Shown: positions 19,091 to 25,315 of the stretch, piece by piece
Layout: every line of letters starts with the position of its first letter
How positions within the stretch are numbered: the first letter of the stretch is position 1
Position numbers and translations under genes: made by a program
The notes under the pieces: generated by a model
Told to the model about the DNA's origin: nothing
What the model saw: only the letters and a program-made list of their open reading frames with translations
The model's database searches: none
Source: JACKII01 sp965222315
GTDB taxonomy: Bacteria > Pseudomonadota > Alphaproteobacteria > Bin95
DNA: 64,000 nt
Direction: 5' to 3'
Assembly: GCA_965222315.1 (NCBI GenBank)
Contig: OZ244951.1
Coordinates: forward strand, 5,093,466 to 5,157,465

Positions 19091-20038
19091 TCACTCTTCG
19101 GGCGGCGGCGTCGCCCCGGCTTGGGCCGTGATGATCGTGTAGGCTTCGGGCCGGCGGTGCGCCGCAAAATTGAAAATCGTTGTTTTGTTAAAGGTACATT
19201 CGTCCAAATCGGCATCCGCCACAATCAATTCATCGCCGAGTGTGCGGGCCATCGAAACGATCTCGCCGCTGGGCGCGCAGATAACGCTGCCGCCCATCAT
19301 GTCGAAACCGTCCTCGGCACCCGCTTTGGCGACGCCCACGACCCAGGTGCCATTTTGGTAGGCGCCCATCTGCATGCTCATCTGGTTGTGCATCATGCGC
19401 AGATGCGGCGGCTCGATCGTGTTGCTCTCGCGGTTGGCGGTCGGCGTGTTGTAGCCGAGCATGATGACCTCCGCGCCTTTCAGACCCATGACGCGGTAGG
19501 TCTCCGGCCAGCGCCGGTCATTGCAGAGGCACATGCCCATGACCCCGCCCATGGTCCGCCAGACCGGGAAGCCCAGATTGCCAACCTCGAAATAGCGCTT
19601 TTCCAGGTGCTGCCAGGGATAGGTGGGGACGAACTCGCTATGGCCGGGCAGATGCACCTTGCGGTACTTGCCGACAATCTTGCCGTCCTGATCAACCAGA
19701 ATCGCGGTGTTGTAGCGGTGGACCTCGCCGTCCTCGACGCACTTCTCCGCATAGCCCAGGTAGAAGCCGATCTTCAGGCTGGCGGCCAGTTCGAACAGCG
19801 GTTTGGTCGCTGCATTCGGCATTTCGGTCTCGAACCAGGTGTCGACCTCCGCCTGATCCTCCATGTACCAGCGCGGGAAGAAGGTGGTGAGCGCCAGTTC
19901 CGGGAACACAACCAGATTGGCCCCCTTGCCGTGCGCGCGGCGCATCAGATCGCAGAGGCGTTTGACGACGCTTTCTCGGCTATCGGCCTTGTGGATCGGT
20001 CCGAGTTGCGCGCCGGCGAGGGTGATGGGGCGGGGCAT
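19091..20038 (-). CDS. N-carbamoyl-D-amino-acid hydrolase-like nitrilase (copy 2)
   Basis: A 315-residue paralogue of the gene at 12084-13019, sharing most motif blocks. Catalytic residues are all present: Glu in 'VVFPELALTTFFPRW', Lys in 'GKYRKVHLPGHSE', Cys in 'MCLCNDRRWPETYRVMGLKGAE'. The loops differ ('TANRESNTIEPPHLRMMHNQMSMQMGAYQNGTWVVG' and 'EDGFDMMGGSVICAPSGEIV'), suggesting a different N-carbamoyl or amide substrate. CAGGAGAC precedes the start. It is divergent from the amidase gene, with an 82-base shared promoter region. Two such paralogues within 7 kb suggest related substrates handled in parallel. Confidence 0.92.
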   Translation of the reverse strand: MPRPITLAGAQLGPIHKADSRESVVKRLCDLMRRAHGKGANLVVFPELALTTFFPRWYMEDQAEVDTWFETEMPNAATKPLFELAASLKIGFYLGYAEKCVEDGEVHRYNTAILVDQDGKIVGKYRKVHLPGHSEFVPTYPWQHLEKRYFEVGNLGFPVWRTMGGVMGMCLCNDRRWPETYRVMGLKGAEVIMLGYNTPTANRESNTIEPPHLRMMHNQMSMQMGAYQNGTWVVGVAKAGAEDGFDMMGGSVICAPSGEIVSMARTLGDELIVADADLDECTFNKTTIFNFAAHRRPEAYTIITAQAGATPPPEE

Positions 20039-20120
20039 GGCGAAAAGTCTCCTGGATTGAGTTCTGGCGGTGGGTTCAGGATACTAACCCGAACACCCGC
20101 CGTTGAAGAGCTTATCCGCC

Positions 20121-21407
20121 ATGCAAGATCCATGCTCCTTAAGCGCCCGTGCGCTCGCCGCCGCCATTGAAGCAGGCGATCTGACCAGCGAGGCCGTGAC
20201 CGCAGCCCATCTGGACCGCATCAAAGCGCACGGCCCTGCTGTAGACGCCTGGGCACATCTGAAGCCGGAACAGGCACTAGCGGAGGCGCGCACACGAGAC
20301 CAAGGCCCGAAACAAGGCCCGCTGCACGGTGTGCCCTTCGGCGTGAAGGACATTATCGACAGCCACGACCTGCCGACCGAGCATGGCTCCCCCATCCACA
20401 AAGGCCGGCAACCGACAGCGGACGCCGCTTGCGTTGCCTACACGAGGCACAATGGTGGCGTCTTGCTGGGCAAGACCGTGACGACGGAGTTCGCGCACGT
20501 CCACCCGAACCAGACGCGGAACCCGCACAATCCGGCGCACACGCCAGGCGGATCCTCCAGCGGCTCGGCGGCGGCGGTGGGCGCTGGCATGGTGCCCTGG
20601 GCCTTCGGCACACAGACCGCCGGCAGCGTGATCCGGCCCGCCGCCTATTGCGGCGTGGTCGGCTACAAGCCCAGCTATGGCGAGATCAACACAGAGGGCG
20701 TTCGCGGCAATGTCCGCAGCTTCGATACAATCGGAGTCATGGCGCGCGCGGTCGAGGACTTGGCCCTGATCCGCACCACCTGTACGACCGAGCCGTTGGA
20801 AGAAGTCGCGCCGCCGGATGTGAATACACTGAAGATCGGGCTCTGCCGCACGCCCTACTGGAGCCAGGCGTGCCCGGCGACACAAAAACATATCGAAGGT
20901 GCGGCCCAGGCGTTGGCGAAGGCGGGGGCGAATGTCTCCGAATTGGAGCTGCCGGCCGATGGTTTCCTGGGTTTTGAACACGCTGTCCGCGCCATTGCCG
21001 GCTATGAATTCGCCGGCGCCATGGCCTGGGAGCGTCTGAACCGGAGCGATCAACTGTCGGAAGCCCTGTTGAACGGACGGGTAAACGACGGCCTGAACGT
21101 CAGCCTTCAGCAATACCGCATGAGCCTGGCAGGCCTCGGCGTCTACCGCGCCCATGTCGGCCTCGCCATGCGGGACTTCGACCTGCTCCTTTGCCCAAGC
21201 GCGCCGGGTGAAGCGCCGGAGGGGCTAGGCTCGACCGGCCCGGCGACCTTCAACGGCCTTTGGACCTCGCTCTACCTGCCCTGCATCACGCTGCCCCTGT
21301 TCTTGGGCCCGAACGGCTTGCCCATCGGTCTGCAACTTGTGGGTCACTATGGTCAGGACCCGCGGTTGATCGCCGGGGCGGCGGCGGTGAATGCCGTGCT
21401 GACGTGA
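20121..21407 (+). CDS. Amidase (amidase signature family)
   Basis: A 428-residue amidase signature enzyme. The Ser-cisSer-Lys triad is visible: Lys in 'GVPFGVKDIIDSHDLPTEHGS', the cis-Ser in 'PGGSSSGSAAAVGAGMVPWAFG', and the nucleophilic Ser in 'TQTAGSVIRPAAYCGVVGYKPSYG'. It hydrolyses a small amide to acid plus ammonia. I chose ATG 20121, which has GAAGAG about 10 bases upstream; TTG 20103 would add six residues. It is slightly shorter than bacterial glutamyl-amidotransferase-like members. It ends 7 bases before a family A palindrome, with the deacetylase-like gene beyond. Confidence 0.92.
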   Translation: MQDPCSLSARALAAAIEAGDLTSEAVTAAHLDRIKAHGPAVDAWAHLKPEQALAEARTRDQGPKQGPLHGVPFGVKDIIDSHDLPTEHGSPIHKGRQPTADAACVAYTRHNGGVLLGKTVTTEFAHVHPNQTRNPHNPAHTPGGSSSGSAAAVGAGMVPWAFGTQTAGSVIRPAAYCGVVGYKPSYGEINTEGVRGNVRSFDTIGVMARAVEDLALIRTTCTTEPLEEVAPPDVNTLKIGLCRTPYWSQACPATQKHIEGAAQALAKAGANVSELELPADGFLGFEHAVRAIAGYEFAGAMAWERLNRSDQLSEALLNGRVNDGLNVSLQQYRMSLAGLGVYRAHVGLAMRDFDLLLCPSAPGEAPEGLGSTGPATFNGLWTSLYLPCITLPLFLGPNGLPIGLQLVGHYGQDPRLIAGAAAVNAVLT

Positions 21408-21413
21408 AGTATA

Positions 21414-21484
21414 TTTCACCCTGAGCCTGTCGAAGGGTGAGCCCGCGACGTTGAAAATGACCCCTCTACAGGCTCAGGGTGAAA
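21414..21484. repeat. Long palindromic repeat, family A (copy 2)
   Basis: The outer arms 21414-21430 and 21468-21484 form a perfect 17-base inverted repeat (TTTCACCCTGAGCCTGT and its complement), with CGAAGGGTGAG inside. This resembles the element at 6065-6157. It lies in the short gap between the amidase and the polysaccharide-deacetylase-like gene. It may end or protect the upstream mRNA; there is no T-run. Confidence 0.85.
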
Positions 21485-21507
21485 CCAAATAAGCGAAAGA
21501 AAACTTC

Positions 21508-22410
21508 ATGACCGACTTCGAACGCCAACGCCGCTACGCCTATTCCGCCATCGACGACCGCAAGACCTATGAGTGGCCGAACGGCAAGCGCCTTGCCGTC
21601 TACATCGCCAACAATGTGGAGGTCTTCCGCTATGGCGTCGGCAAGGGCGCGGCCATCGCGCCGCCGGACCAGGCGGTGAGTGATAGCGTCTATTCATGGC
21701 GCGACTACGGCAACCGGGTCGGCTTCTGGACCCTGATGGATGCGCTCGACAAATACGACCTGCCGGCCGAGGCTCAACTCAACACCGCGATCTATGACGA
21801 ATGCCCCGGCATCGCCGAGCGTCACCGCGCCCGCGGCGACGAGTTCCTGGGCCACGGACACACCAATTCGGACGAACAGGGCGGCATGGAGGAGGAAGAG
21901 GAACGTGCCTTCATCCGTTCCTGCTCCGACGTCCTGGAGCAGCATGAAGTCAAGCGCCCGACCGGCTGGATGAGCCCCTGGCTCTCGAACTCGGTCCGCA
22001 CGCTCGATCTGCTGCAGGAGGAAGGCTACGCCTACCATATGGACTGGACCATGGATGACCAACCGATCTGGATGGCGACCCGTGGCGGCAAGATCCTCTC
22101 CATGCCCTATCCGATCGAATGCAACGACAACCGTGGCATCGTCTGGTTCCGGTACACTTCCGAAGAATTCGCCCAGATGCTGATCGACCAGTTCGACGAG
22201 ATGCTGGAGCAGTCGGTAAAATACCCGCTGGTCTGTCCGATCAGCCTGCACCCATTCGTTGTGGGGCGGCCCTATCGCCTCCGCGCGCTGAAACGGGTGT
22301 TCGAGCACATCGACCACCACCGCGACCAAATCTGGCTGACCCGTCCCGGTGAAATCGCCGCGCATATCGCCAGCCTGCCTGCCGGAATCGTGCCTGGCAG
22401 CGAGCAGTAA
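21508..22410 (+). CDS. Polysaccharide deacetylase family protein, PuuE/allantoinase-like
   Basis: A 300-residue NodB-fold hydrolase. 'KRLAVYIANNVEVFRYG' opens the domain, 'SWRDYGNRVGFWTLMDALDKYDLPAEAQLNTAIYDECPGI' is the barrel start, and 'EFLGHGHTNSDEQGGMEEEEERAFI' has the His-rich metal motif; 'RPTGWMSPWLSNSVRTLDLLQEEGYAYHMDW' follows. The absence of a classic N-terminal DxDG start and the 'GHGHTN' loop are like PuuE-type allantoinases and ureide-acting members, not peptidoglycan enzymes. It has no signal peptide, so it acts in the cytosol. Following the amidase and near the carbamoylases, it may open or cleave a ureide. The exact reaction is unverified. Confidence 0.85.
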   Translation: MTDFERQRRYAYSAIDDRKTYEWPNGKRLAVYIANNVEVFRYGVGKGAAIAPPDQAVSDSVYSWRDYGNRVGFWTLMDALDKYDLPAEAQLNTAIYDECPGIAERHRARGDEFLGHGHTNSDEQGGMEEEEERAFIRSCSDVLEQHEVKRPTGWMSPWLSNSVRTLDLLQEEGYAYHMDWTMDDQPIWMATRGGKILSMPYPIECNDNRGIVWFRYTSEEFAQMLIDQFDEMLEQSVKYPLVCPISLHPFVVGRPYRLRALKRVFEHIDHHRDQIWLTRPGEIAAHIASLPAGIVPGSEQ

Positions 22411-22503
22411 TGAAGAAAGTTTCCGGGGAAGATCGATTTTTGCGCGCCGTTCGCGTATGCTACCGGGCTTTGTTGATCGCAACCGGGTACGGAGCCCAGC
22501 CTC

Positions 22504-23028
22504 ATTTCTAGTCGCCTGTCCCCTAAAGAGCGGGAACGCTTTCATAATCTGCTGAAGCTCGCCGCAAATAGTCCGTTTGAGGGCGAGCGCGATGCGGCGC
22601 TGGCTGCGGCGGAGCGCTTGGTCTCCAAGCACGGCATGACGCTGGACGAGGCCGCTCAGCGGGCCGTTGAGGACAACGAGACAGAGGCCAGGGAGCAGGC
22701 GCGGGCGAAGACCCATGCGGAGCAGGACGCCGCCCGCCGGTTCCGTGAGGCCGAAGCCCGGCGTGCGGCTGATAAAGAGCGTTGGGAGAAAGCCTGGCAG
22801 GACGCCAAGGCGCGAGGCCTGGACGAAGAGCCAAAAGAGAAGCCCAAGGGTCCACCGCCCAATTTTACCCGCCCCCGGAGCAACCGCCGCCGCAATCCCG
22901 TGGTGTTTGCCCAAGTGCTGCTGAAAGAGACTGGCCTGCCATTGCAGGAGATTGCCGCAATCACGCAACTGGACATGTACCAGGTAGTTGGGTTGAAGTT
23001 GAAGCTTCGGGATGCTGAAGCGGCTTAG
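22504..23028 (+). CDS. DUF2786-like small protein with possible AUU start
   Basis: The frame from about 22504 to 23028 codes up to 174 residues. The first 45 residues ('KERERFHNLLKLAANSPFEGERDAALAAAERLVSKHGMTLDEA') look like the DUF2786 helical unit; a charged Glu/Arg/Lys-rich segment follows, then a basic C-terminal domain ('RRRNPVVFAQVLLKETGLPLQEIAAITQLDMYQVVGLKLKLR') that looks like a helix-turn-helix. No ATG, GTG or TTG lies between the in-frame TGA near 22474 and the TTG at 22618, which would cut the DUF2786 unit. ATT 22504 has GGAG at 22491-22494, nine bases upstream. An alternative is a start at CTG 22516 or a sequencing error. Function unknown; DNA or RNA binding is a guess. Confidence 0.65.
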   Translation: MSSRLSPKERERFHNLLKLAANSPFEGERDAALAAAERLVSKHGMTLDEAAQRAVEDNETEAREQARAKTHAEQDAARRFREAEARRAADKERWEKAWQDAKARGLDEEPKEKPKGPPPNFTRPRSNRRRNPVVFAQVLLKETGLPLQEIAAITQLDMYQVVGLKLKLRDAEAA

Positions 23029-23058
23029 CCGCATGACGCCGTATCAATAAGGAGCCGG

Positions 23059-23556
23059 ATGATGGCTGACTGGAACGATCTGCGCGCACTGGCCGATACG
23101 GTCGGGGCAAAACTCAAAGACCGCGGTGAAACCCTCGCTGTTTGCGAAACATCCGGCGGCGGCTTGATCTCGGCGGCCTTGCTGGCTGTAAGCGGCGCAT
23201 CTGCCTACTACAGGGGCGGTGCTGTCACCTATTCCCGTTGGGGCCGGGATGGACTGCTGGATATCCCGTTGAACGAGTTGGAAGGCATCCGCTCCTCTTC
23301 GGAGCCATACGCAGCAATTCTGGCTAAAACGGTGCGGGAGCGTGTCCAGACGGATTGGGGCCTATCGGAGACCGGCGCGGCCGGCCCTAAGGGCAACCGC
23401 TATGGCGATGCTGCGGGGCACACCTGCGTCGGGATTTCAGGGGCCGTCTCCACTACCCGGACGCTCGAAACAGCGAGTGGTGACCGGGAAGCAAACATGT
23501 TTGCCTTTGGGATCGAGGCGCTGTCGCTGCTGAATGAGGCTTTGGATGCTGTATAG
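23059..23556 (+). CDS. CinA-family nicotinamide-nucleotide amidase-like protein
   Basis: 165 residues matching the stand-alone CinA C-terminal domain, which deamidates nicotinamide mononucleotide in NAD recycling. 'VCETSGGGLISAALLAVSGASAYYRGGAVTYS' carries the catalytic Ser (Ser32) and the glycine loop, 'GLSETGAAGPKGNRYGDAAGHTCVGISG' is the second signature. Two adjacent ATGs (23059, 23062) lie after AAGGAG. It follows the DUF2786-like gene by 31 bases. The residue 'SGG' replaces the commoner 'TGG' of PncC, a small variation. A GC-rich palindrome closes the gene. Confidence 0.88.
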   Translation: MMADWNDLRALADTVGAKLKDRGETLAVCETSGGGLISAALLAVSGASAYYRGGAVTYSRWGRDGLLDIPLNELEGIRSSSEPYAAILAKTVRERVQTDWGLSETGAAGPKGNRYGDAAGHTCVGISGAVSTTRTLETASGDREANMFAFGIEALSLLNEALDAV

Positions 23557-23560
23557 CTGT

Positions 23561-23579
23561 CCGGGCAGGGCCTGCCCGG
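23561..23579. terminator. Bidirectional hairpin between convergent genes
   Basis: CCGGGCAGG and CCTGCCCGG form a perfect 9-base inverted repeat about a single central base, located between the convergent ends of the CinA-like gene and the tail-anchored protein gene. There is no T-run in either direction, so it may be a weak or Rho-assisted terminator. Confidence 0.5.
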
Positions 23580-23583
23580 CGGC

Positions 23584-24075
23584 CTAAGGTTTAATGTGAA
23601 CGACAGCAAACATATAGGCGAAGGCCGCCAGCGCGATCAGGATGACAATGTGCGGGATAAAATCCCGGAACGAGGCCTTTGACCGGCTGATCTGGGCCCG
23701 CGCGTCTATCTTTCCGCGTTCTGCCGCTTGCATGTTCTGGGTTTCAGCCACAATTCCAGGCAATGCCGTTTTCACCCAGTTTTTGAATGCTTCCTCATAG
23801 CCGTCCCAGGAAATTGTTGGCGCACGGTTACCGAGGGCGACAGTGGCTCCGAACTTTTGGACCGGGCTTTCCTTGTCGTCCACCGAAATGGGCCGCCTGG
23901 TGAGGTCAAGCCGCCACTCCTCTGGATGGCGCAGGGGACGCCATTCGATCAGGCATTCGTAGCCTCCGTCCATTGCCATCCGGCGGGGAGGGAGCGGCAC
24001 GCATTCGTTAGCGTCCATCGGTGCAAGTTTGCGCAGTGAGGCTAGCAATGCGGGGTCGGAGTGTTCTTGAGACAT
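23584..24075 (-). CDS. Hypothetical tail-anchored membrane protein
   Basis: 163 residues from ATG 24075. A soluble N-terminal part ('SQEHSDPALLASLRKLAPMDANECVPLPPRRMAMDGGYECLIEWRPL') is followed by a central segment with 'SWDGYEEAFKNWVKTALP' and a last 28 residues ending in a hydrophobic helix ('FIPHIVILIALAAFAYMFAVVHIKP'). It lacks a signal peptide, so the helix probably anchors it with the body in the cytosol. I do not recognise the family. A longer frame back to 24234 overlaps the divergent glycosyltransferase gene and begins with unlikely sequence, so I rejected it. It shares a divergent promoter region with that gene. Confidence 0.7.
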   Translation of the reverse strand: MSQEHSDPALLASLRKLAPMDANECVPLPPRRMAMDGGYECLIEWRPLRHPEEWRLDLTRRPISVDDKESPVQKFGATVALGNRAPTISWDGYEEAFKNWVKTALPGIVAETQNMQAAERGKIDARAQISRSKASFRDFIPHIVILIALAAFAYMFAVVHIKP

Positions 24076-24208
24076 CGGTCGTTCCGGCAGCAGGAGCGAG
24101 ACAAGCATAGCAGGTCTGGAAGATGGTCCGTTCAGCTCGCTTGGAGAATACGGCGAAGCTGCTATACCGGGGAATTCTGCGCCTGACCAGAGGCTCACCG
24201 GCCTGTCC

Positions 24209-25165
24209 ATGTCCGTCCTGCTTATAACCTCCAACCGCCTAGGCGATGCAGTCCTGACGACAGGCGCTGTCCCATATTTGGCTGCACGCTATCCAGGCGC
24301 GGATATCATTGTTGCCTGCGGTGCGCTGCCCGCCCCGTTATTCCAGGCGATGCCGGAAGTGGCGGCGGTCTGGCCCATGGTGAAGCAGCCATACGGCGGA
24401 CACTGGTTCGAACTATGGCGGAAAGCCATTCGCCAGCGTTGGGACCACGTGGTCGATCTGCGCGGTTCGGCCTTCGCCTATTCGGTAGTGACGCGGCGGC
24501 GTACTGTGGTGCACACGGACCGTGCGCTCCGCCATCGGGTCTTGCATCTTACCCAGGGGCTGGGTGCAAGTGCTCCTGTTTCGCCGCACATCGCTTGGCA
24601 ACCCGAACATGCGGCCGAGGCCGACAGGCTTCTGGGGAGCGACGGGCCGCTTCTGGCGGTTGGCCCGTCTGCGAATTGGGTCGGAAAACAATGGCCGGCC
24701 GCGAATTTCGGGGAGCTTGCGGTTCGGCTTACCAGCACCGGCGCTCCACTAGCCGGGGCGAAGATCCTCGTGGCAGGTGCCCCTGACGAGGCCGCGGCAG
24801 CTCAACCCGTTATCGACCGGCTGCCGGCTGATCGGACGATAGCTGCCTTCGGATGGTCTCTCCCCGTGCTGGCGGCCGCGTTTAGCAAGGCATCGCTTTA
24901 TGTCGGTAATGATTCCGGGCTGATGCATCTGGCCGCCGCGGTGGGTACCCGAACACTTGGCTTATTTGGCCCCTCCCGCGACGAACACTACGCGCCCTGG
25001 GGGGACGGCAACCGCGTTATCCGCACTCCGGCAGCCTATGAAGACTATTTGACGCCGAATGGCCTCGATACAGCGTTGGCAGCCCGCCTGATGGGTGAAA
25101 TTCGCACCGATACGGTCTTCGCGGCTGCGGCGGAGATGCTTGCGGCGGACGGCAAGAGCCGTTGA
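24209..25165 (+). CDS. Glycosyltransferase family 9 (heptosyltransferase-like)
   Basis: 318 residues. The start 'MSVLLITSNRLGDAVLTTGAVPYLAARYPGADI' is the family 9 N-terminal Rossmann unit, and the C-terminal 'FSKASLYVGNDSGLMHLAAAVGTRTLGLFGPSRDEHYAPWG' is the ADP-heptose-binding signature with Asp and Gly conserved. 'LAVGPSANWVGKQWPAANFGELAVRL' is the central active-site strand. It probably adds a sugar to lipopolysaccharide inner core at the cytoplasmic face of the membrane. A gap of 150 bases separates it from secA. A second, shorter family 9 gene lies at 31881-32828. Confidence 0.9.
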   Translation: MSVLLITSNRLGDAVLTTGAVPYLAARYPGADIIVACGALPAPLFQAMPEVAAVWPMVKQPYGGHWFELWRKAIRQRWDHVVDLRGSAFAYSVVTRRRTVVHTDRALRHRVLHLTQGLGASAPVSPHIAWQPEHAAEADRLLGSDGPLLAVGPSANWVGKQWPAANFGELAVRLTSTGAPLAGAKILVAGAPDEAAAAQPVIDRLPADRTIAAFGWSLPVLAAAFSKASLYVGNDSGLMHLAAAVGTRTLGLFGPSRDEHYAPWGDGNRVIRTPAAYEDYLTPNGLDTALAARLMGEIRTDTVFAAAAEMLAADGKSR

Positions 25166-25315
25166 GATTGACTTGACAGTGTGCGCTGCCTATTTCACCT
25201 GCAAGCCGAGCCACGTGCGTTCGCACGCTTTCGGACCGGATTTGAGCTGAGGCCCATTCAGAAATGACGGGTCATTCTCAGCCTATAGCCATACTTTAAG
25301 CCTACGAGGACCGCC

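Noticed and set aside
18212..20170. A 652-codon open frame on the plus strand over an MFS gene and a nitrilase gene
   Set aside because: It lies opposite two well-recognised minus-strand genes, has His/Arg-rich repetitive text and no family motif. High GC third positions make such antisense frames common.
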